Shown piece after piece: positions 17,075 through 26,034 of a DNA stretch of 64,000 nt (position 1 is its first letter; the number at the start of each line of letters is the position of its first letter). The notes beneath the pieces are model-generated. The model was not told where the DNA came from. It saw only the letters and a list, made by a program, of their open reading frames with translations, and did no database searches. The DNA lies in contig JAFLRR010000007.1 of assembly GCA_022511345.1 (NCBI GenBank), positions 1 through 64,000 of the forward strand, given 5' to 3'. The position numbers and the translations under genes were made by a program. This stretch comes from Alistipes sp. GTDB lineage: Bacteria; Bacteroidota; Bacteroidia; Bacteroidales; Rikenellaceae.

Positions 17075-18853
17075 TTAGTAGCGGTAGTGCTCGGCCTTGT
17101 AGGGGCCGTCGGGCTGAACGCCTATGTAGTCGGCCTGCCTGTCCGTCAGGCGGGTGAGCTCGACGCCCAGATTCTCGAGGTGCAGGCGCGCAACCTCCTC
17201 GTCCAGACGCTTCGAGAGGCGGTATACGCCCACCTCATGCTCCTTCTGCCACAGCTCGAGCTGCGCCAGGCACTGGTTGGTGAACGAGTTGGACATGACG
17301 AACGACGGGTGGCCCGTGGCGCAGCCGAGGTTCACCAGACGTCCCTCGGCCAGGATGAATATCGAGTGTCCGTCGGGGAAGGTGTACTTGTCGACCTGGG
17401 GCTTGATTACGCTCTTCACGGCGTCGGACTCCTCCAGGCGTGCCATCTGTATCTCGTTGTCGAAGTGGCCGATGTTGCAGACTATGGCCTGGTCGCGCAT
17501 CTGCTGCATATGCTCCAGGGTGATGATGTCGCAGTTGCCGGTGCAGGTGACGTAGATGTTGCCCTCGGGCAGAGCGCTCTCGACGGTCTTGACCTCGAAA
17601 CCCTCCATTGCAGCCTGCAGCGCGCAGATGGGGTCTATCTCGGTGACGATTACGCGGGCACCGTAGGCGCGCATCGAGCGGGCGCAGCCCTTGCCCACAT
17701 CGCCGTAACCGCACACCACGACCACCTTGCCGGCAATCATCACGTCCGTTGCACGCTTGATTCCGTCGGCCAGCGACTCGCGGCAGCCGTAGAGGTTGTC
17801 GAATTTGGACTTGGTGCACGAGTCGTTGACGTTGATGGCCGGCACGAGCAGCGTGCCCTCCTCCTGCATGCGGTAGAGGCGGTGTACGCCCGTGGTGGTC
17901 TCCTCGCTCACGCCGCGCCACTCGCTGACGGTGCGGTGCCACTTGCCGCTGTCCTCGGCAAGAATGCTGCGCAGCGTCTCAAGAATCACGCCCTCCTCTT
18001 TGGACGAGGGCTCGACGTCGAGCACCGAGGCGTCGTTCTCGGCAGCATAGCCCTTGTGAATCAGCAGCGAGGCGTCGCCGCCGTCGTCGACAATCAGATT
18101 CGGGCCCTTGCCGCCGGGGAATGACAGCGCCATGGCCGTGCACCACCAGTATTCGGACAGCGACTCGCCCTTCCATGCGAAGACCGGAATGCCCGCAGCG
18201 GCTACGGCAGCCGCAGCATTGTCCTGCGTGGAGAATATGTTGCAAGAGCACCAGCGCACGTCGGCGCCCAGCTCGACAAGCGTCTCGATGAGCACGGCCG
18301 TCTGAACGGTCATGTGGAGCGAGCCGGTGATGCGCGCACCGCGCAGCGGCTTCTGCGGGCCGTACTTGCGGCGCACGGCCATCAGGCCGGGCATCTCGTG
18401 CTCGGCGATTTCAATCTCTTTGCGTCCCGACTCGGCCAGAGCTATGTCGGCCACCTTGTAGGGAATAGTGTAATCGATGTACATATCTTTATACGTTGTG
18501 TTTCTAATCGTTTCGGCATCGCGGCCGATGGCTGTCCGCAGCTCGTCGACCGAGGCGAAGTACTGCTCGCCGCGAATCCTGCGCAGCAGTTTGACCCTCA
18601 TGCGGCAGCCGTACAAATCGCCGTCGAAGCCGAAGATGTGGGTCTCGAGCAGCCTGCATCCGCCGCCCACCGAGGGCCGTATGCCCAGGTTGGACATGGC
18701 CATGTAGCTGCGTCCGTCCACCTCGGCAAGCGAGGCATAGACTCCGTTCTCGGCCGCAGCTCCGTCGGCCGCCATGTTGGCCGTGGGGAACCCGAGTCTG
18801 CGGCCCAGGCTCTCGCCGCGGATGACTTCGCCCTCGATAACAATACGGTCCAT
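17075..18853 (-). CDS. ahcY: riboflavin kinase domain fused to S-adenosylhomocysteine hydrolase
   Basis: The 592-residue frame joins two enzymes. Residues 1 to about 118 form a complete riboflavin kinase domain: [14 protein letters not shown] with the PTAN Mg-ATP motif, [18 protein letters not shown], and [13 protein letters not shown] with the catalytic Glu. The N-terminal FMN adenylyltransferase half of normal RibF is absent. From Met124 (codon at 18484) a full 469-residue S-adenosylhomocysteine hydrolase follows, with [26 protein letters not shown] (NAD site) and the C-terminal KAEHYRY. SAH hydrolase splits SAH to adenosine and homocysteine. The joint is AT-rich and looks like a former 5' leader, so Met124 may also serve as an internal start. 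Such a fusion is not known to me, and a one-base assembly error cannot be excluded. Confidence 0.88.
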   Translation of the reverse strand: MDRIVIEGEVIRGESLGRRLGFPTANMAADGAAAENGVYASLAEVDGRSYMAMSNLGIRPSVGGGCRLLETHIFGFDGDLYGCRMRVKLLRRIRGEQYFASVDELRTAIGRDAETIRNTTYKDMYIDYTIPYKVADIALAESGRKEIEIAEHEMPGLMAVRRKYGPQKPLRGARITGSLHMTVQTAVLIETLVELGADVRWCSCNIFSTQDNAAAAVAAAGIPVFAWKGESLSEYWWCTAMALSFPGGKGPNLIVDDGGDASLLIHKGYAAENDASVLDVEPSSKEEGVILETLRSILAEDSGKWHRTVSEWRGVSEETTTGVHRLYRMQEEGTLLVPAINVNDSCTKSKFDNLYGCRESLADGIKRATDVMIAGKVVVVCGYGDVGKGCARSMRAYGARVIVTEIDPICALQAAMEGFEVKTVESALPEGNIYVTCTGNCDIITLEHMQQMRDQAIVCNIGHFDNEIQMARLEESDAVKSVIKPQVDKYTFPDGHSIFILAEGRLVNLGCATGHPSFVMSNSFTNQCLAQLELWQKEHEVGVYRLSKRLDEEVARLHLENLGVELTRLTDRQADYIGVQPDGPYKAEHYRY

Positions 18854-18857
18854 CGTC

Positions 18858-19958
18858 TCAAATCTTTTCGGTGAGCTTCTGAACTAACTTGAACTGCGAG
18901 AAGAACTCCTTGGCGAAGACTCGTATGACCGTATAGAGAGGTATTGCCAGCAGCATGCCGACGATACCGGCCAGCGAGCCGGCGATAAGTATTACCAGAA
19001 ATATCTCGAGCGGGTGCGCCTTGACTCTCTCGGAGTAGAGCGTGGGCTGCAGCACGAAGTCGTCGAGTCCCTTGATTACCAGCAGCGAGAAGGCTATGAT
19101 GAGCGCCGTGTGTCCCACCGTCACGCCCTCTATTGGGTTGACTATGCCGGCAAAGACCGAGATGATGCCTCCGATGAGCGGGCCGGCATAGGGAATCACG
19201 TTCATGATGCCCATCACCAGACCCGTGAATAGCGCATTTTCGGCCGTCATGCCGAAGAGCATCATCACTATCGTGATTACCACCGTAAGAATGGCGCTCT
19301 CCGACAGTATGCCGGTGAAATATCTGACCAGCAGCACCTTGATTTCCTCGAGCGCCCGTCCCACGTTGTCGGCATAGCGCTCGGGAAAGAGCGCCTTGAC
19401 CATGTCGAAAAAGAGACTCTTCTCGCGCAGGAAGAAGAAGGTGATGAACGATATCGAGAAGAATGCGATGACAATCGAGATCACGGCCTCGCCGATGGAC
19501 GAGAGCGCCGAGTTGACGGTCTTCAGATTCAGCACCGAGCGCAGGGCCGTGCCGAGCGAGTCCGAGAGCGAAAATTCGGGTTCGCTGGTGCCGAAGAAGC
19601 CGCTCAGCAGCTCCTGGCCGCGCACTATCGGTTCCTCGATGCGCTTGAGCACGGCGCCGAAGTCGAGCATCGACAGCTGCATGAGCTTCTCGACCACCGG
19701 AGGCAGCACGAAGATGCACAGGCAGGCGAAGACCGCCCACATGGTCAGCAGCGTGATGGCTGCCGCGGCGCTGCGCGAGACTCTTCGGTTGCGGATGTGC
19801 AGTCGCGAAAGCCGGGCCACCAGAGGTCCTCCAACAACGGCCAGCGCCGCCGCAACGAGGATGTAGATGACTATCGACGAGAAGTACCATACGAGGAAGA
19901 CTATCGCCGCCGTAACTGCGATGCCGACCAGATATTTAGTAATTGTCTGCGGTGTCAT
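18858..19958 (-). CDS. AI-2E family transporter (membrane permease)
   Basis: The 366-residue protein has the AI-2E/PerM pattern: paired hydrophobic segments at the N-terminus, an amphipathic middle, and about five further membrane segments. The conserved [21 protein letters not shown] block is present, as is a C-terminal [21 protein letters not shown]. Members export small molecules or ions, and autoinducer export is shown for only a few. It ends 4 bp before the kinase-SAH hydrolase frame, so they are co-transcribed. TATACTTTG on the minus strand close to the ATG is a possible, imperfect -7 element. Confidence 0.85.
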   Translation of the reverse strand: MTPQTITKYLVGIAVTAAIVFLVWYFSSIVIYILVAAALAVVGGPLVARLSRLHIRNRRVSRSAAAAITLLTMWAVFACLCIFVLPPVVEKLMQLSMLDFGAVLKRIEEPIVRGQELLSGFFGTSEPEFSLSDSLGTALRSVLNLKTVNSALSSIGEAVISIVIAFFSISFITFFFLREKSLFFDMVKALFPERYADNVGRALEEIKVLLVRYFTGILSESAILTVVITIVMMLFGMTAENALFTGLVMGIMNVIPYAGPLIGGIISVFAGIVNPIEGVTVGHTALIIAFSLLVIKGLDDFVLQPTLYSERVKAHPLEIFLVILIAGSLAGIVGMLLAIPLYTVIRVFAKEFFSQFKLVQKLTEKI

Positions 19959-20154
19959 ATGCGGTGCAAAGTATATTGTCGCGGTTCAGATTGTCAATTT
20001 TATCTTTTGGACCGGTCAAGCTCACTTGAGCCGGCCGTTTCGGGACGGGGCTCAGGCCGCACGAAAATGCGGCGTAGTCGGGATGCATCTCCACAGCCTG
20101 CCATATTTCCGGACAGTACTGCGCAACCCAGTCGCCGACCTCAACCTTAGCCAT
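19936..20154 (-). CDS. small hypothetical protein
   Basis: This 72-codon frame begins 13 bp after psd and overlaps the start of the AI-2E family gene by 23 bp. The first 45 residues (MAKVEVGDWVAQYCPEIWQA...) have the codon use and composition of a real protein. The last 25 are encoded by AT-rich sequence that looks like a promoter region. I do not recognise a family. It may be a genuine small gene ending the psd operon or a chance frame. Confidence 0.4.
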   Translation of the reverse strand: MAKVEVGDWVAQYCPEIWQAVEMHPDYAAFSCGLSPVPKRPAQVSLTGPKDKIDNLNRDNILCTAYDTADNY

Positions 20155-20167
20155 ATCGCAGAAGGCT

Positions 20168-20863
20168 CTATTCGTCGCCCTCGGAGTCGGCTATGGTGCG
20201 GCTCAGGCGTGCGATGGGCGTCTGCGAACCGGTCACAGGGTCGCCGATGCTCACAAGCACCGTACTCGACTTGGGGATGAGGATATCCACGCGCGAGCCG
20301 AACTTGATGAATCCGCAGCGGTCGTTCTGCGTGACGTGCTTGCCCTCCTCCATGTAGGAGACGATGCGGCGCGCAACCAGGCCCGCAATCTGGCGGAACA
20401 GAACCCGCACGCCCGAATCGGTGCGCACGACGGTGGTGGTGCGCTCGTTTTCGGTCGACGACTTGGGGTGCCATGCCACCAGGAACCGGCCCGGGTGGTA
20501 CTTGAAGTACTCGATAATGCCGCCCACGGGGAACCAGTTCATGTGCACGTTGGTGATGGACATGAATATCGAAATCTGCATCATCTCCTCGTGCAGGTAC
20601 TCATCCTCGCTGACCACCTCGGTCACGACGACCCGGCCGTCGCACGGCGCGAAGACCAAATCGGAGTCGTGAATCTTCACCCGGCGCGGCTCGCGGAAGA
20701 ATGCCACGATGAAGAACCAGAACAGCAGCAGCAGAATGGTCACGAACCAAATCATGCCCGCACGCTCGTACTGGTTTATAAGGTGAAATATAAGCCACCA
20801 GGCCAGCAGACACAGCGCGCCGGTGACGAATATTATCTTGTAGCCTTCCTTGTTTATTTTCAT
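20168..20863 (-). CDS. psd: phosphatidylserine decarboxylase
   Basis: The 231-residue protein is the short (archaeal/Bacteroidetes type) phosphatidylserine decarboxylase proenzyme, which makes phosphatidylethanolamine. Two hydrophobic segments occupy about residues 9-28 and 37-54. The APCDGRV and VHMNWFPVGG motifs follow, and KFGSRVD contains the Gly-Ser self-cleavage site (about 189-190) that creates the pyruvoyl group. It follows cdsA by 34 bp, which places two phospholipid steps together. Confidence 0.95.
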   Translation of the reverse strand: MKINKEGYKIIFVTGALCLLAWWLIFHLINQYERAGMIWFVTILLLLFWFFIVAFFREPRRVKIHDSDLVFAPCDGRVVVTEVVSEDEYLHEEMMQISIFMSITNVHMNWFPVGGIIEYFKYHPGRFLVAWHPKSSTENERTTTVVRTDSGVRVLFRQIAGLVARRIVSYMEEGKHVTQNDRCGFIKFGSRVDILIPKSSTVLVSIGDPVTGSQTPIARLSRTIADSEGDE

Positions 20864-20897
20864 ATCGCTCAGTTTTAGGTTATAGTCATGTGTATTG

Positions 20898-21764
20898 TCA
20901 TGCTGCCGCGCCGCCCGAAAGAATCAGATAGATGACGGCGAAATCGACGGCCAGAAGCAGCGCATCGAAGCGGTCGAGGAAGCCTCCGTGGCCCGGGATT
21001 GCACGGCCGGCATCCTTGACGCCGGCGGCGCGCTTGAACATCGACTCGACCAGATCGCCGGCAACCGCCGCAACGGCTATAACGGCCGAAAGGCCCAGCC
21101 AGCACCAGCGGTCGACGGGCAGAACCGACGAAGCCGCCCACCCCATTGCCATAGCTCCGGCGATGCCGCCGGCAAATCCCTCCCAGGTCTTTTTGGGCGA
21201 GATGCGCTCGAACATCTTGTGCGTGCGGCCATGGGTCAGGCTGTTCATCGTCATGCCCGCAAGATAGGCGAACACGTCGTTTGCGAAAACTGTCAGTATT
21301 ATGAACAGTATGACGGTCGGATTCCACTCCTGGCCGGTTGCCAGGACGGGCAGAAAGAGTATCAGCGACATGGGCATGGCCACATAGATCACGCCGAGCA
21401 GCGTGACGCCGATGTCGGCGGCGGGAGTCTTGCTCTTGCGCGTGAGCTCCCATACAAGCGCTGCCGGAACGGCCACGAGCACATATCGCAGAGCCAGACC
21501 CGCGACAGGATGCCCGACAGAGGCCATGAATGAAAAGAATGCCAGAACGAATATCATGATGCCGACTGTCGTGCCCAGAATCTTCATGGGCTGCGCGCCC
21601 TGCGCCCCGGCAAGGGCGTAGAACTCTTTCATGCCGAACATCAGTATGACGAACGCCACGACTGCGAATGCCACGGGCGATGCGTAGAGCGTGCCGACTA
21701 TCACCGCCACCAGAAACGCTCCGCTGAGCGCTCTTACCATCAGTTCCTTCATTTTGTCACTCAT
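20898..21764 (-). CDS. cdsA: phosphatidate cytidylyltransferase (CDP-diglyceride synthase)
   Basis: The 288-residue polytopic membrane protein makes CDP-diacylglycerol. It carries the CdsA signature near the C-terminus: GDLVESMFKRAAGVKDAGR followed by IPGHGGFLDRFD. About seven to eight hydrophobic segments precede it. It starts 6 bp after ftsH and is followed by psd. Confidence 0.96.
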   Translation of the reverse strand: MSDKMKELMVRALSGAFLVAVIVGTLYASPVAFAVVAFVILMFGMKEFYALAGAQGAQPMKILGTTVGIMIFVLAFFSFMASVGHPVAGLALRYVLVAVPAALVWELTRKSKTPAADIGVTLLGVIYVAMPMSLILFLPVLATGQEWNPTVILFIILTVFANDVFAYLAGMTMNSLTHGRTHKMFERISPKKTWEGFAGGIAGAMAMGWAASSVLPVDRWCWLGLSAVIAVAAVAGDLVESMFKRAAGVKDAGRAIPGHGGFLDRFDALLLAVDFAVIYLILSGGAAA

Positions 21765-21770
21765 ATTCTG

Positions 21771-23834
21771 CTATTCGTTTTTTGCTGTTTCGGACTCCGG
21801 TCCCGCTGCCGTTTCGGGTTCCTTTGCTGTTTCGGGTTCGGGGGCCGTTTCGGCGGCAGATTCGGCCGCCTTGACCTCGGCCTGAGCGGCCTCTTTGGCC
21901 TTGCGCTCGCGCTCCTCGCGCTCGATGTCCTTCTTGCGCTTGCCGAAGATGCGCTCCACATCCTCGGTGAAGACAACCTCGCGCTCAAGCAGCAGTTCGG
22001 CCAGCTCGCGCAGACCGTCGGCATGCTCGCGCAAAACGGTGCGGGCCATGTCATGGGCCCTGTCTATGAGAGCGCGGGCCTCGTCGTCGATCTCCTGCGC
22101 AGTGCGCTCGGAGTAGGGTTTCGAGAGGGCGAAGTCGCTCTGGCCCGTAGAGTCGTAGTAGCTGAGCGTGCCCACCTTGTCGCCCATGCCGTAGTAGGCG
22201 ACCATGGCGTAGGCCTGCTTGGTCACGCGCTCCAGATCGTTCAGCGCGCCGGTCGAGATGCGGCCGAAGGTCAGCTCCTCGGCAGTGCGGCCGCCGAGGG
22301 TTGCGGCCAGCTCGTCCAGAAGCTGCTCGCGGGTGGTAATCTGCCGCTCCTCGGGCAGGTACCACGCAGCGCCCAGCGCCTTGCCGCGCGGGATGATGGT
22401 AACCTTGATGAGCGGGCTGGCATTCTCCAGAATCCAGCTCACCGTAGCGTGGCCGGCCTCGTGGTAAGCTATGGTGCGCTTCTCGTCGTCCGAGATTATC
22501 TTGTTCTTGCGCTCCAGGCCGCCGATGATGCGGTCGATGGCCGAGAGGAAGTCCTCCTTAGACACGAACTTCTTGTTGTGGCGCGCGGCGATGAGGGCCG
22601 CCTCGTTGCAGACGTTGGCGATGTCGGCGCCCGAGAATCCGGGGGTTTGCTTGGCCAGGAACTCGCGGTCCAACTGCGGGTCCAACTTCAGCGGACGCAG
22701 GTGCACGTCGAAAATCTCCTCGCGCTCCTTCACGTCGGGCAGGCCCACCTCGATCTGGCGGTCGAAGCGGCCGGCTCGCATCAGCGCCTTGTCCAGGATG
22801 TCGGCGCGGTTGGTCGCAGCCAGGACGATGACGCCCGTGTTGGTCTGGAAGCCGTCCATCTCGGTAAGAAGCTGGTTGAGCGTGTTTTCGCGCTCGTCGT
22901 TGCCCGAGAATCCGGCATTCTTGCCGCGGGCGCGGCCGATGGCGTCGATCTCGTCGATGAACAGAATGCAGGGGGCCTTCTGCTTGGCCTGTTCGAAGAG
23001 GTCGCGAACGCGCGAGGCGCCCACGCCCACGAACATCTCGACGAAATCGGAACCCGAAATCGACAGGAACGGCACATTGGCTTCGCCGGCAACAGCCTTG
23101 GCCAGCAGCGTCTTGCCCGTGCCCGGAGGGCCGACCAACAGCGCGCCCTTGGGTATCTTGGCGCCCAGCTCGATATATTTGTCCTTCTTTTTGAGGAAGT
23201 CGACGATCTCCATAATCTCGACCTTGGCCTCCTCCAAACCGGCCACGTCCTTGAAGGTGATGCGCTTGGATTTGTCCTTGTCGAAGACCTGAGCGCGGGC
23301 CTTGCCCACGTTCATGATGCCGCTGCCGGCACCTCCGCCGCCTCCGGACATGCCACGCATGATGAAGAACCACAGCACGATGAGAAACACCCACGGCAGC
23401 CACGAGACAAGCAGCCCCATGAATCCGTCGCCGCGGTTCTCGTAGTCGACAGCCGGCTGCGCAACGCCATGGTCGTCGGCATAGGCCTTCAGATCCTCGC
23501 GCAGGGCATCGACCGAGCCGATGGTGAAGACCAGCTGCGCGCCATGGGCCGGCATGCGGCCGAAGCGCTTGACACCCTCCTCGGAGGAGTAGCGCTCGAC
23601 GGCATCGGCGTTCAGATGCACCTCGGCGGTCTCGCGGTTAACGACGACAATCTTCTCCACGGCACCCTCGCCGACCAGCTCGCTGACCGTTCTCCAGTCG
23701 CTGCGCACAGGGTCGCCGACACCGTCGGCATATATCGAGTAGCCGATAATCATAAGACCCAGAGCGGCCCAGAACCACATGATGCCGGGTTTGGGAAAGC
23801 CGCTCTTGCCTTTTCCGTTTCTCTTTCCAATCAT
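21771..23834 (-). CDS. ftsH: ATP-dependent zinc metalloprotease FtsH
   Basis: The 687-residue membrane-bound AAA+ protease degrades misfolded membrane proteins and regulatory proteins. Order of parts: a membrane segment (about 17-34), a periplasmic domain, a second membrane segment (about 140-160), the AAA domain with GPPGTGKT (235-242), and the M41 peptidase with HEAGH (458-462). The acidic, Ala/Glu/Pro-rich tail after about residue 630 is a variable extension. It follows rsfS after 7 bp in the same operon. Confidence 0.97.
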   Translation of the reverse strand: MIGKRNGKGKSGFPKPGIMWFWAALGLMIIGYSIYADGVGDPVRSDWRTVSELVGEGAVEKIVVVNRETAEVHLNADAVERYSSEEGVKRFGRMPAHGAQLVFTIGSVDALREDLKAYADDHGVAQPAVDYENRGDGFMGLLVSWLPWVFLIVLWFFIMRGMSGGGGGAGSGIMNVGKARAQVFDKDKSKRITFKDVAGLEEAKVEIMEIVDFLKKKDKYIELGAKIPKGALLVGPPGTGKTLLAKAVAGEANVPFLSISGSDFVEMFVGVGASRVRDLFEQAKQKAPCILFIDEIDAIGRARGKNAGFSGNDERENTLNQLLTEMDGFQTNTGVIVLAATNRADILDKALMRAGRFDRQIEVGLPDVKEREEIFDVHLRPLKLDPQLDREFLAKQTPGFSGADIANVCNEAALIAARHNKKFVSKEDFLSAIDRIIGGLERKNKIISDDEKRTIAYHEAGHATVSWILENASPLIKVTIIPRGKALGAAWYLPEERQITTREQLLDELAATLGGRTAEELTFGRISTGALNDLERVTKQAYAMVAYYGMGDKVGTLSYYDSTGQSDFALSKPYSERTAQEIDDEARALIDRAHDMARTVLREHADGLRELAELLLEREVVFTEDVERIFGKRKKDIEREERERKAKEAAQAEVKAAESAAETAPEPETAKEPETAAGPESETAKNE

Positions 23835-23841
23835 AACAGCG

Positions 23842-24192
23842 TCAAACTTCGTATTCGTAACGTGTGGCAGGGGCGTCGGCCCACAGTTCCTCGAGCTTGT
23901 AGTAGTCGCGAATCTCGTTCAGGAAGATGTGCACGACAACGTCGGTGTAGTCCATGGCTATCCACAGCGCATTCTGGCGGCCGTCGACCCGCCAGACCTT
24001 AATGCCCAGCTTCTGCTCGACGGACTCCTCGACTCCGGCCGAGATGGCTGCCACCTGAGTGGTGGAGTCGGCGCTGCAGACCACGAAGGCCGAGCAGACG
24101 GCGCCGTCGAACCCCGAAAGGTCCAACGATACAATATCCTTACCCTTTTTGTCCTCGATTGCGTTTACGATGGTATCTATCAGTTTGTCCAT
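23842..24192 (-). CDS. rsfS: ribosome silencing factor
   Basis: The 116-residue protein is of the RsfS/Iojap family, which binds ribosomal protein L14 and blocks subunit joining when nutrients are scarce. It has the family core KKGKDIVSLDLSGF, SAFVVCSADSTTQV and the DYTDVVVHIFLNEIRDYYKLEELWADAP tail. It is the first gene of the rsfS-ftsH-cdsA-psd transcript, an order common in Bacteroidetes. Confidence 0.95.
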   Translation of the reverse strand: MDKLIDTIVNAIEDKKGKDIVSLDLSGFDGAVCSAFVVCSADSTTQVAAISAGVEESVEQKLGIKVWRVDGRQNALWIAMDYTDVVVHIFLNEIRDYYKLEELWADAPATRYEYEV

Positions 24193-24214
24193 AGCATCCG
24201 TTTATATAACCTTG

Positions 24215-24222
24215 CAAAGATA
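24215..24222 (-). promoter_or_regulatory. promoter -7 element for rsfS-ftsH-cdsA-psd
   Basis: TATCTTTG on the minus strand matches TAnnTTTG and lies 23 bp upstream of the rsfS ATG. No -33 TTTG at the expected spacing was found. Confidence 0.5.
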
Positions 24223-24338
24223 GCAAAACTTTTCGTATCACCGCGCCTGCGGCCCGCTTTTCGCTGCAAATACATCTTTAGATGTATACCCGAGGCCGCA
24301 GCCGGCAGGCGGACGGGCTCAACATCGGGAAATTTTGT

Positions 24339-24346
24339 TAAATTTG
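24339..24346 (+). promoter_or_regulatory. promoter -7 element for rpiB
   Basis: TAAATTTG matches TAnnTTTG and lies 30 bp upstream of the rpiB ATG at 24377. No clear -33 element was found. Confidence 0.5.
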
Positions 24347-24376
24347 CATCGCAAAACCGCAAAACACTATCAAACA

Positions 24377-24814
24377 ATGAAAATAGGCATCGCCTGCGAC
24401 CATGCAGGCTACGAAATGAAAGAGTTTCTGACGGGCCTGCTGGCAGCCCGCGGACACGAAGTGTTCGACTTCGGCACTCAGTCGGCTGAGAGCGTCGACT
24501 ACCCCGACTTCGCACATCAGCTGGCAGAGTCGGTCGAGTCGGGCCAGACTCAGATGGGAGTCGGACTCTGCGGCTCGGGCGAGGGAATGGCCATAACGCT
24601 CAACAAGCACGCCGGCATACGCGCCGCACTCTGCTGGAGTCCCGAAATTGCCGAGCTCACGCGACGCCACAACGATGCCAACGTGGTGGTTCTGCCCGCG
24701 CGGTTCATAGACAACGACACCGCCGCAGCCATAGTCGACGCATTCCTCGCCGGAACATTCGAGGGCGGACGGCATGCGGGCCGCGTGGCAAAGATTCCGG
24801 TGCCGGCGAAATAA
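24377..24814 (+). CDS. rpiB: ribose-5-phosphate isomerase B
   Basis: The 145-residue protein belongs to the RpiB/LacA/LacB family, which interconverts ribose-5-phosphate and ribulose-5-phosphate. Family motifs are IGIACDHAGYEMK (3-15), GVGLCGSGEGMAITLNK with the catalytic Cys region, and RRHNDANVVVLPAR. The ATG at 24377 is set by the family N-terminus and the -7 element just upstream. It is a single-gene unit followed by a hairpin. Confidence 0.95.
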   Translation: MKIGIACDHAGYEMKEFLTGLLAARGHEVFDFGTQSAESVDYPDFAHQLAESVESGQTQMGVGLCGSGEGMAITLNKHAGIRAALCWSPEIAELTRRHNDANVVVLPARFIDNDTAAAIVDAFLAGTFEGGRHAGRVAKIPVPAK

Positions 24815-24836
24815 CAAACTATCAATAGTATAACGG

Positions 24837-24870
24837 CACGGCGCCACATCGTCGCGAGTGTGGCGCCGTG
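24837..24870 (+). terminator. hairpin after rpiB, probable terminator
   Basis: CACGGCGCCACA pairs perfectly with TGTGGCGCCGTG around a 10-nt loop. The T-rich tract follows only after about 15 nt, so termination efficiency is uncertain. Confidence 0.6.
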
Positions 24871-24933
24871 AGATTCTGCAACTATTTTTGCCGTCTTTTT
24901 TCGGGCGGCAATTTTTGTTGCCGAAAATTTTAC

Positions 24934-24941
24934 TATTTTTG
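24934..24941 (+). promoter_or_regulatory. -7 element upstream of the structured leader
   Basis: TATTTTTG matches TAnnTTTG. TTTG at 24914-24917 lies only 16 bp upstream, which is short for a -33 element. Transcription would start near 24948 and run through the structured region into the gene at 25191. Confidence 0.45.
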
Positions 24942-24947
24942 TAATCG

Positions 24948-25190
24948 GAGGGCGTTGCTCTCTAAACATATCAAGGAGGCGTTATGCTCATCTTGTGGTT
25001 GAGAACCTGAGAAATTTTCACAATAAACAAAGATGGCAGAGCGGTTCTCACGCATTCGGCGTGGGCTGCTATTTCTACATCTGTTTATTGGGTTTTCTCA
25101 GGACCTTCAACCAGGACGTGGCATACAGTTCCACGCTTCTGTGTATTTATAAATTTCCTTGCGGAACGGAGGGCCTAAAAACTTACTGAC
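24948..25190 (+). ncRNA. structured leader RNA or small RNA candidate with pseudoknot potential
   Basis: Several complementary segments interlock. CCTGAGAAA (25006-25014) pairs with TTTCTCAGG (25094-25102). CAATAAAC (25021-25028) pairs with GTTTATTG (25083-25090), and AGATG (25031-25035) with CATCT (25078-25082). CACGC/GCGTG (25049-25063) and CGTGG/CCACG (25117-25135) are local hairpins. TGAGAACC (25000-25007) pairs with GGTTCTCA (25043-25050), crossing the first two helices as a pseudoknot would. It overlaps the helices at 25006-25014 and 25049-25053 by two bases each, so these may be alternative folds. A switch-like leader for the downstream gene, or an independent RNA, is inferred. I cannot name a known family. 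Confidence 0.55.
25033..25152 (+). CDS. possible 39-residue small protein inside the structured leader
   Basis: An ATG at 25033 opens a 39-codon frame that ends at TAA (25150-25152). The protein has a basic start (MAERFSRIRRG), a hydrophobic middle (LLFLHLFIGF) and a polar end. It could be a leader peptide or small membrane protein, or simply a consequence of the conserved RNA stems that it overlaps. No ribosome-binding evidence can be judged, since Bacteroidetes rarely use Shine-Dalgarno sites. Confidence 0.25.
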   Translation: MAERFSRIRRGLLFLHLFIGFSQDLQPGRGIQFHASVYL

Positions 25191-25847
25191 ATGAAAAAAC
25201 TGTTTTCACTTGCAATGTTGCTTATGGTGGCGGTTTCATCGTATGCACAAAAGGATGTTACTAAATTCCTCGGCATTCCTGTTGACGGAACAAAAGAAGA
25301 AATGATACAAAAACTGCTTGAAAAAGGTTTTACAAGAGACGAATATGACCGAGATGTTTTGGAAGGCGAATTTAACGGACGCGATGTACTTATTATAATT
25401 GCAACTAATAACAATAAAGTATATCGTATTATGCTGGCTGATGTCAATAAAATCGATGAAAGTGACATAAAAATCCGGTTTAATAAATTATGCCAACAAT
25501 TTGAAAACAATCCTAAATATTTGCCATATGAACAGTCTCAGTCAATACCCGATAATGAAGACATTTCATACGAAATGCTTGTACATAACAAACAATATGA
25601 GGCATTGTTTTTTCAAGCAGACGACACTCTATCTCTTGAAAACATGCAGTCCTTTTTTTCATCAGAATACACTAAAAGTGAAATAGAAAATCCGACAGAT
25701 GAAATGAGCAAAGATTTTGTTACATATGCATATGAAGTTATTACACATAAGATAGTTTGGTTTAAAATTTCCAAACTTGGTAATAAATATTACATTTCTA
25801 TGTTTTATGACAACAAATACAATCAAGCCAATGGCGAAGATTTATAA
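25191..25847 (+). CDS. secreted hypothetical protein, AT-rich
   Basis: The 218-residue protein has a clear Sec signal peptide (MKKLFSLAMLLMVAVSSYA, cleavage before QKD). The mature part begins with a short KFLGIPVDGTKEEMIQKLLE motif resembling secreted Bacteroidetes proteins of unknown function. No catalytic motif is recognised. Codon use is strongly AT-rich, with Lys, Asn, Ile and Tyr encoded by A/T-ending codons, unlike every neighbour. That points to recent horizontal acquisition. It is preceded by the structured leader and has no other gene in its transcript. Confidence 0.8.
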   Translation: MKKLFSLAMLLMVAVSSYAQKDVTKFLGIPVDGTKEEMIQKLLEKGFTRDEYDRDVLEGEFNGRDVLIIIATNNNKVYRIMLADVNKIDESDIKIRFNKLCQQFENNPKYLPYEQSQSIPDNEDISYEMLVHNKQYEALFFQADDTLSLENMQSFFSSEYTKSEIENPTDEMSKDFVTYAYEVITHKIVWFKISKLGNKYYISMFYDNKYNQANGEDL

Positions 25848-25882
25848 TATACAACAACGATAATCAGCACCACCAATATAAG

Positions 25883-25912
25883 CCTCTCCATTTCAAAAAT
25901 GGAGGGGAGAGG
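25883..25912 (+). terminator. hairpin downstream of the secreted protein gene
   Basis: CTCCATTT (25886-25893) pairs with AAATGGAG (25897-25904), and the outer CCTCT/AGAGG can extend the stem. No T tract follows, so it may be a processing hairpin or weak terminator. Confidence 0.4.
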
Positions 25913-25929
25913 GGTGGGAATGTAAATAT

Positions 25930-25980
25930 GAAAAAGAAAAAATTCCTCATCCGGCTGTGATGCAAAACCGGCGAGGAATT
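25930..25980 (-). terminator. terminator of the arginine decarboxylase gene
   Basis: AATTCCTC (25941-25948) with CCGG pairs with CCGG and GAGGAATT (25973-25980). On the minus strand the hairpin is followed by a long T-rich run ending in TTTTTCTTTTTC, as expected for a rho-independent terminator of the minus-strand gene. Confidence 0.8.
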
Positions 25981-26000
25981 CGATGAATTTGAAATATATA

Positions 26001-26034
26001 ATTGCTAATTACTAATTGCTAATTCGCAATTAGT
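26001..26034. repeat. AT-rich imperfect repeats around the stop codon of the decarboxylase gene
   Basis: ATTGCTAATT occurs twice (26001-26010 and 26015-26024), and an inverted partial copy (CGCAATTAG) follows. The stop codon of the minus-strand arginine decarboxylase gene (26030-26032) lies within this block. Confidence 0.5.

Noticed and set aside
24995..25189. GTG-initiated 64-codon frame across the structured leader
   Set aside because: It starts inside a predicted stem. The ATG-initiated 39-codon frame is a better candidate if any peptide is made here.
24880..26034. Complete mobile element or insertion sequence
   Set aside because: No transposase, integrase, terminal inverted repeats or target duplication could be found around the AT-rich island.
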